Assembly (NCBI GenBank): GCA_963835535.1
Contig: CAWIFL010000002.1
Location: 372,001-436,000 of the forward strand
Source: Fen-1245 sp963835535
GTDB taxonomy: Bacteria; Gemmatimonadota; Gemmatimonadetes; Gemmatimonadales; JACORV01
Direction: 5' to 3'
Length of the DNA stretch: 64,000 bases
A program made the translations under genes and the position numbers. Below the pieces are notes generated by a model. That model was given only the letters and a program-made list of their open reading frames with translations. It made no database searches and was not told the origin of the DNA. Shown here one piece after another: positions 8,485 to 16,564 of this stretch. Positions within the stretch are counted from its first letter, which is position 1. Each line of letters starts with the position of its first letter.

Positions 8485-9596
8485 GGGGTTGAGGACATCA
8501 GCCGGACAAACTCCGCGAAGTGGTACCTGGCGTCGTGCGGGCCGGGGCTGGCTTCGGGGTGGTACTGGACCGCGAAGATAGGCAATTCGCGGTGCCTGAC
8601 GCCTTCTACGGTGTGGTCATTGAGGTTACGGTGGGTGACCTCGAGCGAAGGGGCCCCGGGGACCAGGGTCGAGCCCTCCTCGCCCTGGATGGCGAAGCCG
8701 TGGTTCTGGGAGGTGATCAGCACCCGCCCCGTCCCCAGCTCGCGCACGGGGTGGTTTCCGCCCCGGTGGCCGTACGGGAGCTTCACCGTGGCGGCTCCGA
8801 AGGCGAGCCCCAAGAGCTGATGCCCCAGACAGATGCCGAACATCGGCGTGCCGCTGCTGGCGAGCTCGCGGAGGATCGCCGGCGCGTAGCTCACGGCCGC
8901 CGGGTCGCCCGGGCCGTTGGAGAGGAAGACGCCGTGCGGCTTCCGCTCGAGCACGGCGGCCGCGGGCGTGCTGGCGGGCACGACGGTGACCTGGCAGCCG
9001 GCGGCGACCAGGAGCCGGACGATGTTCTCCTTCATGCCGTAGTCGTACGCCACCACCCGGAAGCGCGCGTCGTCGGGGCCGACCGTGCGCCCTTCCTCGC
9101 AGGTGACGCGCGAGGCAAGATCGAGCCCCTCCATCCGCGGCGACGCCGCGAGGATGCGGCGCGCCTCGTCCGACGGCTCCGCGCCGGAGGCGATCACGCC
9201 CCGCATCGCGCCCTGCTCCCGGATGTGGCGGGTGAGGCGGCGCGTGTCCACCTCGGTGACGATCGGGATCCGGTGCGCGCCAAGCCATCCGTCGAGCGTG
9301 CCCGTCGCGCGCCAGGAGGACGCCATGCGCGAGAGCTCGCGCACGACGATGCCGGCGACCGTCGGGGCCGGCGATTCGAGATCCTCCTCGTTGATCCCGT
9401 AGTTCCCGATCATCGGCGCGGTCATCACCACGATCTGCCCGGCGTAGGACGGGTCGGTGAAGACCTCCTGGTAGCCGCTCAGGTTCGTCGTGAAGACGAC
9501 CTCGGCGGCCGCAACGTCAAACGGGGCGCTCGTGGCGCCCCGGTACCAGGTGTCGTCTTCGAGGAGGACGTAGGCGGGGGCGAGTCGCTCGCTCAC
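8481..9596 (-). CDS. carA: Carbamoyl-phosphate synthase small (glutaminase) subunit
   Basis: Hydrolyses glutamine and feeds ammonia to CarB for arginine and pyrimidine synthesis. The N-terminal CarA domain (YVLLEDDTWYRG, NLSGYQEVFTDPSY) is followed by a class I glutamine amidotransferase domain with the nucleophile motif GICLGHQ and His/Glu of QYHPEASPGP. 371 residues with a GTG start. It lies 4 bp after secG; carB is not in the window. Confidence 0.96.
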   Translation of the reverse strand: MSERLAPAYVLLEDDTWYRGATSAPFDVAAAEVVFTTNLSGYQEVFTDPSYAGQIVVMTAPMIGNYGINEEDLESPAPTVAGIVVRELSRMASSWRATGTLDGWLGAHRIPIVTEVDTRRLTRHIREQGAMRGVIASGAEPSDEARRILAASPRMEGLDLASRVTCEEGRTVGPDDARFRVVAYDYGMKENIVRLLVAAGCQVTVVPASTPAAAVLERKPHGVFLSNGPGDPAAVSYAPAILRELASSGTPMFGICLGHQLLGLAFGAATVKLPYGHRGGNHPVRELGTGRVLITSQNHGFAIQGEEGSTLVPGAPSLEVTHRNLNDHTVEGVRHRELPIFAVQYHPEASPGPHDARYHFAEFVRLMSSTP

Positions 9597-9600
9597 TGCC

Positions 9601-9981
9601 TCAGCGCGCCGGGGTCTTGGACGTGCCCAGCGGCGGCGTCCGCGCCGGCGTCTGGCTGGGCGCCGCGTTCTCGAGCGGCAGCGGGGCCAACGGAGCCGGC
9701 GCCGCTTCCTGGGTCGTCGGCTGCTCGAACACCGAGCGCGGCTGCGCGCTCCGCGAGGAGAGCATGGACAGGATGAAGCACAGGGCGAGGAAGATGCCGC
9801 CGCCCCACCAGCTCGCCTTGGTCAGGAGCGTCGCGGCCTGCCGGTTCCCGACGAACGCATCGGTCGAGGAGGCGCCGCCGAACGAAGCGGCCAGCCCGCC
9901 GCCCTGCCCCGACTGCAGCAGGACCGCCGCGGACAGGACGAAGGCGTCCAGGACGAGAAGGATCAGGAAGAACGTGTACAT
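9601..9981 (-). CDS. secG: Preprotein translocase subunit SecG
   Basis: Accessory subunit of SecYEG. Two membrane helices (FFLILLVLDAFVLSAAVLLQ and WWGGGIFLALCFILSML) flank the conserved segment QSGQGGGLAASFGG. The 126-residue length includes a Pro/Ala-rich C-terminal tail typical of longer SecG proteins. Located between tpiA and carA; secG next to tpiA is a common arrangement in bacteria. Confidence 0.93.
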   Translation of the reverse strand: MYTFFLILLVLDAFVLSAAVLLQSGQGGGLAASFGGASSTDAFVGNRQAATLLTKASWWGGGIFLALCFILSMLSSRSAQPRSVFEQPTTQEAAPAPLAPLPLENAAPSQTPARTPPLGTSKTPAR

Positions 9982-10019
9982 GCCGGGAGAAATGTACCGG
10001 GGCTGGCGCCCGCGGGGAA

Positions 10020-10168
10020 GTGAGAGGTGAGGCGTGAGAGGTGAGACGGACGGGTGAGACGTGAGAGGGGGAAATGCGTGAGCCGTGAGACGGGAAAGGC
10101 GTGAGAAGTTGGGCTACCCTCTCACGCCCTTCGCCCTCTCACGTCTCACCTCTACCTCTCACCTCTTA
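10020..10168. repeat. GTGAGA-rich repeat array with inverted halves
   Basis: Degenerate tandem GTGAGAGG/GTGAGACG units run forward from 10020 to about 10110. The complementary CTCTCACG/CTCACCTC units run from about 10119 to 10168, so the transcript could fold into a long imperfect hairpin. The array overlaps the last three codons and the stop of tpiA. A related array lies at 53425-53488. It may end transcription, but no U-tract is obvious. Confidence 0.75.
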
Positions 10169-10920
10169 GGCCTCTCGGTCCCGAGGATGCTGATCCATGA
10201 CTCCGCCTCCAGGCTCGCTCCCCCCACCAGGAACCCGTCGATCTCCTCCTCGGCGAGCAGGGCTGCCGCGTTGGCCGGGCTCACGGAGCCGCCGTAGAGC
10301 ACGGTCGCGCGAGCCGCGGGCGGCGTGCGGCGCTGGAGCCACGCGCGGATCGTGCGGTGCACGGCTGCCGCGTCGGCGGGCGTCGCGTTCACGCCGGTGC
10401 CGATCGCCCAGACCGGCTCGTAGGCGATGACGACGCGCGCGGTCACGGCGGCGTCGAGCCCGCCGAGTCCGGCCGCGAGCTGGCGCAGCACGACCTCCTC
10501 CGTCCTGCCGGCGCGCCGCTCCTCGATCAGCTCACCGACGCACAGCAGGGGCGAGAGTCCGGCCGCGAAGGCGGCGCCCACCTTCTTGCCGGTCTGCTCG
10601 TCCGTCTCGCCGAACTTGTGCCGCCGCTCCGAGTGCCCGACCAGGGCCCAGGTGGCGCCCGCTTCGGCGGCGATGCCCGCGGATACCTCGCCGGTGAACG
10701 CGCCCTTGGCCTCCCAGTACAGGTTCTGGATGCCGACGGCGACGTCCCGTCGCCCCTTCGCCTCCTCGACGACCGCGGGGAGCGTGGGCGCCGGCGGGAA
10801 GAAGAGCAGGTCTCTGCCCTCCTGCGGGCGGCAGCGCGCCAGCACCGCGCGCACGAGCGAGCGCCCCGCGGCGGGCCCGTGGTGCATCTTCCAGTTCGCG
10901 GCGAAGACGATGCGGCTCAT
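10159..10920 (-). CDS. tpiA: Triosephosphate isomerase
   Basis: Interconverts dihydroxyacetone phosphate and glyceraldehyde-3-phosphate. 253 residues with the substrate-binding NWKMH (about 9-13), catalytic His in VGHSERR, catalytic Glu in IAYEPVWAIGTG and phosphate loop LYGGSV. The ATG overlaps the pgk stop (ATGA). The last codons and stop lie inside the GTGAGA repeat array, which has supplied the C-terminal residues RPKR. Confidence 0.97.
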   Translation of the reverse strand: MSRIVFAANWKMHHGPAAGRSLVRAVLARCRPQEGRDLLFFPPAPTLPAVVEEAKGRRDVAVGIQNLYWEAKGAFTGEVSAGIAAEAGATWALVGHSERRHKFGETDEQTGKKVGAAFAAGLSPLLCVGELIEERRAGRTEEVVLRQLAAGLGGLDAAVTARVVIAYEPVWAIGTGVNATPADAAAVHRTIRAWLQRRTPPAARATVLYGGSVSPANAAALLAEEEIDGFLVGGASLEAESWISILGTERPKR

Positions 10921-12119
10921 GGGCGGTCGTCCAGGGCCGCGACGCCGGGCAGGACCTTCCCTTCGAGGAACTCGAGGGACGCGCCGCCGCCGGTCGAAAC
11001 GTGGCTCACCTTGTCCGCGAGCCCCGCCTGCTCGATCGCCGCGGCGGAGTCGCCGCCGCCGATCACCGTCACCGCGCCCTTGGCGGTCGCGTCGGCCATG
11101 GCGCGCGCGATCCCCTTCGTCCCCGCGTCGAACGGCGGCGTCTCGAAGACCCCCATCGGGCCGTTCCACACCACCGTCTTCGCCTCGCCGATGATCTTCG
11201 CGAAGCGGCCGACGCTCGCCGCGTCGATGTCGTACATCCCCCACCCGTCCGGCACGGCGTTCCACGCGACCTCGCGGCGCGTCTCGGGTTTCTCGAGCCC
11301 CTGCGCGATGACGCCGCCGTCGGGGAGCACGAGCTTGTCCCCCGCCTTCGCGAGCACCTGCTTCGCCATCTCGATCCGGTCCTCCTCGACGAGGCTGGTG
11401 CCGGTCTTGGCCCCCTTGGCCCGGAAGAACGTGTTGGCCATCGCCCCGCCGACGAGGATCCGGTCCACCTTGGGGAGGAGATTCTCGATGACGTCGATCT
11501 TCCCCGAGATCTTGGCGCCGCCCAGGACGGCGACGAACGGCCGCTTGGGCGCCGTGAGCGCCCCGCCCAGATACTCCAGCTCCTTCTCCATCAGGAGGCC
11601 GGCGACCGCGGGCTTCAGCAGGTGCGCGACGGCCTCGGTGGACGCGTGAGCGCGGTGGGCCGAGCCGAACGCGTCGTTGACGTAGAAGTCGCCCAGCGCG
11701 GCGAAGATCTTCGCGGCGGCCGGGTCGTTGGTCTCTTCCCCGGGCACGAAGCGCGTGTTCTCCACCAGCGCCACCGCGCCGCGCGCCAGATGCTTCGTGG
11801 CCTCAACCGCGGCCGGCGACGCCGGATCCTCGATGAAGGTCACCGGCATCCCGAGCAGCCGCTCGAGGACCGCCTGCACCGGCTTGAGGGAGTACTTCGG
11901 CTCCTTCACGCCGCCCTTGGGACGCCCCAGATGCGACAGCAGGACGATCCGGGCACCGCGGTCCTTGAGGTCCTCGATCGTCGGCATCGCGGCACGGATG
12001 CGGGTCTCGTCCGTGACCTTCCCGTCCTTGACCGGGACGTTGAAGTCCACGCGCACCAGCGCGCGGCGGCCCAGCACCGCCGCCGGATCGAGGTTCTCGA
12101 TCGTCAGTTTCGCGATCAC
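10917..12119 (-). CDS. pgk: Phosphoglycerate kinase
   Basis: Makes ATP from 1,3-bisphosphoglycerate. 400 residues with RVDFNVP (about 23-29), LLSHLGRPKG, ENTRF, VNDAFGSAHRAHAS, the LGGAKISGKI hinge region and the nucleotide loop GGGDSAAAIEQ near the C-terminus. The GTG start overlaps the gap stop (GTGA). Middle gene of gap-pgk-tpiA. Confidence 0.97.
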   Translation of the reverse strand: MIAKLTIENLDPAAVLGRRALVRVDFNVPVKDGKVTDETRIRAAMPTIEDLKDRGARIVLLSHLGRPKGGVKEPKYSLKPVQAVLERLLGMPVTFIEDPASPAAVEATKHLARGAVALVENTRFVPGEETNDPAAAKIFAALGDFYVNDAFGSAHRAHASTEAVAHLLKPAVAGLLMEKELEYLGGALTAPKRPFVAVLGGAKISGKIDVIENLLPKVDRILVGGAMANTFFRAKGAKTGTSLVEEDRIEMAKQVLAKAGDKLVLPDGGVIAQGLEKPETRREVAWNAVPDGWGMYDIDAASVGRFAKIIGEAKTVVWNGPMGVFETPPFDAGTKGIARAMADATAKGAVTVIGGGDSAAAIEQAGLADKVSHVSTGGGASLEFLEGKVLPGVAALDDRP

Positions 12120-13129
12120 AGCTTCGCCGCCACGAGATCCATGAGATCCACGCAGCGCATCGAGTAACCCCACTCGTTGTCGTACCAGGACGACACCTGG
12201 ATCATCGTGCCGTCCACCACCGCCGTGCTCATCGCGTCCACGATGGAGGAGAACGGGTTGCCGATGAAGTCGCAGGACACCAGCGGCGCGTCGCACACGT
12301 CGAGAATGCCCTTCAGCGGGCCGGCCGACGCGGCCTTCTTGAACGCCTCGTTGACCTCGGCCGGGGTCGTGCTCTTCTCGACCTGCACGATCAGATTGAC
12401 CGAGGAGACGTCGGCGGTCGGCACCCGCAGCGAGACGCCGTCGATCTTCCCCTTCACCTCCGGGATCACGAGGCCCGTGGCCTTCGCTGCCCCCGTGGTG
12501 GTCGGGATGATGCTCAGCGCCGCCGCGCGTGCGCGCCGCAGGTCCTTGTGCGGGAAGTCGAGCACGTTCTGGTCGTTCGTATAGGAGTGCACGGTGATCA
12601 TGTAGCCGCGCACCCAGCCGAACGCGTCGCGCACCACTTTCACGACCGGCACGAGGCAGTTGGTCGTGCAGGAGGCGTTGGAGAGGAGGTGGTGCTTGGC
12701 CGGATCGTACTTGTCGTGGTTGACGCCCATCACGATGGTGATGTCCTCGCCCTTGGCCGGCGCCGAGATGATGACCTTCTTCGCCCCGGCGGCGAAGTGC
12801 CCGGCCGCCTTCTCCTTGTCGGTGAACTTGCCGGTGGACTCGACGACCAGCGTCGCGCCGAGGTCCTTCCACGGCAGCTTCGCCGGGTCCTTCTCGGCGG
12901 TGACGAGGATCTTCTTGCCGTTGATGACGAGGTGGTCCGGACCCGCCGACACTTCGCCGGGGAAGGTGCGGTGGACCGAGTCGTACTTGAAGAGATGGGC
13001 CAGCGTCTTCGTGTCGGTGATGTCGTTGACCGCGACGAACTCCAGATTGCTCCTCGGCTTCTGCAGCGCGGCCCGCAACACCAGTCGCCCGATCCGCCCG
13101 AACCCGTTGATACCCACGCGCACGGCCAT
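12116..13129 (-). CDS. gap: Glyceraldehyde-3-phosphate dehydrogenase, type I
   Basis: Oxidative phosphorylation step of glycolysis, 337 residues. NAD-binding GINGFGRIGR at the N-terminus, catalytic SNASCTTNCL, and WYDNEWGYSMR at the C-terminus are all present. First gene of the gap-pgk-tpiA transcript; the start ATG 13129 lies 31 bp after the comF-like gene, so read-through from the upstream genes is possible. Confidence 0.97.
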   Translation of the reverse strand: MAVRVGINGFGRIGRLVLRAALQKPRSNLEFVAVNDITDTKTLAHLFKYDSVHRTFPGEVSAGPDHLVINGKKILVTAEKDPAKLPWKDLGATLVVESTGKFTDKEKAAGHFAAGAKKVIISAPAKGEDITIVMGVNHDKYDPAKHHLLSNASCTTNCLVPVVKVVRDAFGWVRGYMITVHSYTNDQNVLDFPHKDLRRARAAALSIIPTTTGAAKATGLVIPEVKGKIDGVSLRVPTADVSSVNLIVQVEKSTTPAEVNEAFKKAASAGPLKGILDVCDAPLVSCDFIGNPFSSIVDAMSTAVVDGTMIQVSSWYDNEWGYSMRCVDLMDLVAAKL

Positions 13130-13160
13130 GTCCGTCGACCTCCGTCGGTCTGAATGTCGA

Positions 13161-13922
13161 TCAGGCGGGGACGAGGGCGCGGGCGAACGTCACCGCGCCG
13201 ATGGAAGCCGTCCCCAGTTCGGCGAGCGCCTGGGCCGCTGCGCCCAGCGTCGCGCCCGTCGTCACAACGTCATCCACCAGTGCAACATGCATGCCGCCCG
13301 ACGCCTCGCCGGACGCGGCAAACGCGCCCCGGGTGTTCTCCCACCGGCCGGCCGGCGAGAGCCTCGTCTGGGTCCGCGTCTCGCGCGCCCGGACCAGCGC
13401 CGCGTGCAGGACCCGCACCCCCGTCGCGCGGCCGAGCGCGTCCGCGAGCAGCGCCGCCTGGTTGTGTCCCCGCTCCCGCAGGCGTGTGCGCCCCAGCGGC
13501 ACCGGGACCAGGGCGTCGAGGCCGCGCAGCCGGGGCGCCAGCGCGGCGACGAGCACCGACGCCATCGGCCGCGCCGCGATGCCCCACCCGCCGTACTTCA
13601 GCGCATACACCAGGCTGCGCGCCGGCCCCTCCTCCAGCCACACCGCCGACGCGGCCCACGCCAGCTCGGCGGGCCACTGCGCGCAGAACTCGCACCGCGC
13701 GCCTCCGGCCCCCTCCGCCTCCCAGCCGGCACTCCACTTGTCGAGCGGCTGCCCGCAGCGCCCGCACAGCGGCGGCGCGATGCGCCGCATCCGGTGACGG
13801 CACAACGTGCAGCACGCATCCGGCTCCTCGCTCCGGGCCAGCTGGCGCTCGCAACCCAGACAGGCCTGCGGGAGCGCCAGCGCCTCGAGGTCCAGCGCCA
13901 GCGCCCGGGTCGCGGGCAACAT
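13161..13922 (-). CDS. ComF-family phosphoribosyltransferase-like protein
   Basis: 253 residues: an N-terminal double zinc-ribbon (CLGCERQL, CCTLCRHR, CGRCGQPL, CEFC) and a C-terminal type I phosphoribosyltransferase domain with the PRPP loop VALVDDVVTTGATL. This is the ComF/GntX layout; ComF has a role in DNA uptake in competent bacteria. The start at 13922 lies one base past the aroE stop; an ATG at 13940 overlapping aroE is also possible. Confidence 0.88.
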   Translation of the reverse strand: MLPATRALALDLEALALPQACLGCERQLARSEEPDACCTLCRHRMRRIAPPLCGRCGQPLDKWSAGWEAEGAGGARCEFCAQWPAELAWAASAVWLEEGPARSLVYALKYGGWGIAARPMASVLVAALAPRLRGLDALVPVPLGRTRLRERGHNQAALLADALGRATGVRVLHAALVRARETRTQTRLSPAGRWENTRGAFAASGEASGGMHVALVDDVVTTGATLGAAAQALAELGTASIGAVTFARALVPA

Positions 13923-13923
13923 G

Positions 13924-14763
13924 CTAGGCGCCCAGAGCATCCTCTACCGCCGCGCGCATGATCTCCACCGGCGCCTCGACCCCGAGGAAGAGGCGGAACG
14001 CTGCCGCCCCCTGCGCCACCAGGACGCCGCGGCCGTCCGCCGCCGCCGCGCCGGCCGCCCGTGCCTCGCGGACCAGCGTCGTGCCGCCGCGCGCGTACAC
14101 GAGGTCCAGGACCGCGGCGGGCGCGACGCGCCGCAGCGCCTCCGCCCCGAGCGGTGAGGGGTCGCCCGCGCGGAGCCCGAGAGGCGTCGCGTTGACGACC
14201 AGATCAACTTTCGGATCTTCACCACCACCTGCCACCCGACACCTGACGCCCGCTTGTTGCGCCCACGAGGCGAATTCCGCCCCGCGCGCCCCGTCGCGCG
14301 AAGAGACCGCGACGTCCGCCCCGGCCCACGCGTCAGCGATCGCCACCGCGGCTGCCCGCGCCGAACCGCCGGTGCCGAGGAGGAGCGCGCGCAGCACCGG
14401 CTTCCCGCCCATCAGGCGCCGCGCCTCCGCGCTGACGCCGGCCACGTCGGTGTTGTCGCCGACGACCGCGCCGTCCTGCCGCCAGATCGTGTTGCAGGCC
14501 CCCGTCCGCCGCACCAGCTCCGAGGGCTCGTCGAGCAGCTCCGCCGCAGCCTGCTTGTGCGGCACGGTGACGCACGCCGCTCCCCCGGCCGCGAGCAGCC
14601 CCTGGATCACCGTCTCCAGCTCGGCCGGACTCGCGCGCAGCGCCACGAAGACGGCGTCGAGCCCCAGCGCCCCGATCGCCGCGTTGTGCATCGCCGGCGA
14701 CAGCGACTGCGCGATGGGATCGCCGAGGACGGCGAGCAGTCTAGTCGTCGCCCGGATTCGCAT
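13924..14763 (-). CDS. aroE: Shikimate dehydrogenase
   Basis: NADPH-dependent reduction of 3-dehydroshikimate in aromatic amino acid synthesis. 279 residues with GDPIAQSLSPAMHN (shikimate-binding), CVTVPHKQ with the catalytic Lys, GDNTDVAG, the nucleotide loop LLGTGGSARAAA and NATPLGL. It overlaps the preceding phosphatase gene by 23 bp. Confidence 0.95.
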   Translation of the reverse strand: MRIRATTRLLAVLGDPIAQSLSPAMHNAAIGALGLDAVFVALRASPAELETVIQGLLAAGGAACVTVPHKQAAAELLDEPSELVRRTGACNTIWRQDGAVVGDNTDVAGVSAEARRLMGGKPVLRALLLGTGGSARAAAVAIADAWAGADVAVSSRDGARGAEFASWAQQAGVRCRVAGGGEDPKVDLVVNATPLGLRAGDPSPLGAEALRRVAPAAVLDLVYARGGTTLVREARAAGAAAADGRGVLVAQGAAAFRLFLGVEAPVEIMRAAVEDALGA

Positions 14764-15220
14764 CGGTCTGCGGGTTGGCGAGCCGCTCCACGGCGGCGGT
14801 CAGCAGTGTCTCCAGCTGCGCGAACGTGCGGCGATACTCGTCCAGGTCTCCGCCGAAGGGGTCCTCCACCTGCGCGGTCGCCGCCGGCGCGCCGGCGTAC
14901 TCGCCCAGCAGATGGCTCTTCCCCGTGCCGCCCAGCGCCTCCGCGCGCTCCAGGTGGTTCGCGCTCATCCCCAGCACCAGGTCGGCCCCGGCCACCATGT
15001 CCGCGGTGAGCTGGCGCGCGCGGTGCGCGGAGACATCGAGCCCGTGCTCGAGCGTCACCAGGTACGCGCCTTCCGACGCCGGCGAGCCGTCCCACGCCGC
15101 GGTGCCGGCCGACGCGACCTCCACGCCTTGCACGGCACGCTGCCCGAGCAGATGCCGCGCGATCGCCTCGGCCATCGGGCTCCGGCAGATGTTGCCCGTG
15201 CAGACGAACAGGACCTTCAC
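14741..15220 (-). CDS. Low-molecular-weight protein-tyrosine-phosphatase
   Basis: 159 residues. The P-loop VCTGNICRSPMAEA (residues 6-19) has the catalytic Cys and Arg of the CX5R motif, and VEDPFGG carries the general-acid Asp. Similar proteins act on bacterial tyrosine kinases or phospho-arginine proteins; the substrate cannot be told here. It is 3 bp from the tsaC stop, in the same direction. Confidence 0.93.
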   Translation of the reverse strand: MKVLFVCTGNICRSPMAEAIARHLLGQRAVQGVEVASAGTAAWDGSPASEGAYLVTLEHGLDVSAHRARQLTADMVAGADLVLGMSANHLERAEALGGTGKSHLLGEYAGAPAATAQVEDPFGGDLDEYRRTFAQLETLLTAAVERLANPQTDANPGDD

Positions 15221-15223
15221 GAG

Positions 15224-15871
15224 TCAGATCACCAGCGAGGGGACGATGGCTTTGAGGTGCCCCGCCGGGATGGCGCCTGCGCGGACCAGGCGCGGCGCGG
15301 GGCCGGTGCAGTCCACGAGCGTCGAGGGCGCCGAGGGCTGCCGGGCGCCGGCGTCGAGGACCAGGAGCGTCCCGTCGGCGACCGCGGCCGCGAAGCTCTG
15401 CTCGATGGACGCGGCATCGAGGAGCGCCGGCTGACGCGGCCGGTTGGCGCTCGTCGAGGTGATCGGCGAGCCCAGCGTCGCGATGAGCTGCTGCGCGCCG
15501 GCGTGCGACGTCCAGCGCACCGCGATCCCGCCTTCGGGTCCGCGCAGCGTGTCCGGCAGCACGCCTTCCCCTCCCGGCAGCGCCAGCGTCAGGGGGCCGG
15601 GCCAGAACGCGGCGGCGAACCGCTCCGCGGCGTCGGTGAGGCGCAACCCGACGCCCAGCAGCATCCGGCGGCTGGCCACGAGCACGAGGAACGGCTTCCC
15701 CGGCTCCCGTCCCTTGAGCGCGGCGAGGCGCTCGACCGCGGGCGCGGACGTGATGGAGCCGAAGCCGTAGACGGTCTCGGTCGGGTAGGCGATCATGCCG
15801 CGGCGCGCCAGGTGCGTGACGACCGTGGGCAGCGCCGCCGTGATCTGGTCGGGAGTGAGGAACGGGATCAC
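15224..15871 (-). CDS. tsaC: L-threonylcarbamoyladenylate synthase (Sua5/YrdC/TsaC)
   Basis: Makes the threonylcarbamoyl-AMP intermediate for the t6A37 tRNA modification. 215 residues of a single YrdC domain: AYPTETVYGFG, LKGREPGKPF, FWPGPLTLAL and SPITSTSANRPRQP. The GTG start overlaps the ispD stop. No C-terminal Sua5 extension, so it is the short form. Confidence 0.93.
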   Translation of the reverse strand: MIPFLTPDQITAALPTVVTHLARRGMIAYPTETVYGFGSITSAPAVERLAALKGREPGKPFLVLVASRRMLLGVGLRLTDAAERFAAAFWPGPLTLALPGGEGVLPDTLRGPEGGIAVRWTSHAGAQQLIATLGSPITSTSANRPRQPALLDAASIEQSFAAAVADGTLLVLDAGARQPSAPSTLVDCTGPAPRLVRAGAIPAGHLKAIVPSLVI

Positions 15872-16530
15872 GCGGGCCGCTCCGCGGCAGCCAGCGCCTC
15901 GGCCAGCGCGAAGTCCTCGGGCGTCGTGATCTTGATGTTCCAGGGACTGCCCGCCACCACCCGCACCGGATGGCCGAGCCGCTCGCAGAGCGTGGCGTCG
16001 TCGGTCGCGGGAGCGGAAGAGTCGCCCTTCGCGCGCTGGTGCGCCGTCTCCAGCATGGCGCGCGGAAAGGCCTGCGGCGTCTGCACCGCCACCAGCCGCT
16101 CGCGCGGCACCGTGCGGACGACCAGCCCTGCCGCGTCCGTCTCCTTCACCGTATCCGAAAGCGGGACGCCCGGAACGGCCACGGCGCCGCGCGCGGCCAC
16201 CGCGAGCACCCGGTCGATCACCTCGGCGGCGACGAACGGGCGCGCGGCGTCGTGCACCAGCACCAGCGTCGGGCCGGCCGGGAGGGCCTTGAGGCCGTTG
16301 GCGACCGATTCCTGGCGCTCCTCTCCTCCGGCGGCGAGCAGCAGCCGGTCGGAGCGCAGCTCGCGCAGCCAGTCGGGCGGAGCGGACACCAGCTCCGGCG
16401 GGAGGACGACGACGATGGGGCCGACGCGCGGATGTCGCGCGAAGGCGCGGACGGAGCGGAGCAGCATCGGGACCCCGGCGACGGGGCGCAGCTGCTTCGG
16501 CTCCTCCGACCCGGCCAGCCGGGCGCGCAC
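15868..16530 (-). CDS. ispD: 2-C-methyl-D-erythritol 4-phosphate cytidylyltransferase
   Basis: CTP-dependent step of the MEP isoprenoid pathway. Family motifs PKQLRPVAGVPML, LVHDAARPFV, VPLSDTVKE, QTPQAF and TDDATLCE are present. The only usual start codon is GTG 16530. That start would cut off the conserved nucleotide-binding motif AIIVAAGRG, which is encoded in frame just upstream (16531-16557). No ATG, GTG, TTG or CTG exists in that frame between the motif and the end of radA. Either a near-cognate ATC (16549-16554) starts translation or a base is missing in the sequence. Confidence 0.88.
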   Translation of the reverse strand: MRARLAGSEEPKQLRPVAGVPMLLRSVRAFARHPRVGPIVVVLPPELVSAPPDWLRELRSDRLLLAAGGEERQESVANGLKALPAGPTLVLVHDAARPFVAAEVIDRVLAVAARGAVAVPGVPLSDTVKETDAAGLVVRTVPRERLVAVQTPQAFPRAMLETAHQRAKGDSSAPATDDATLCERLGHPVRVVAGSPWNIKITTPEDFALAEALAAAERPA

Positions 16531-16564
16531 CCCGCGTCCGGCCGCTACGATGATCGCGCCGGCG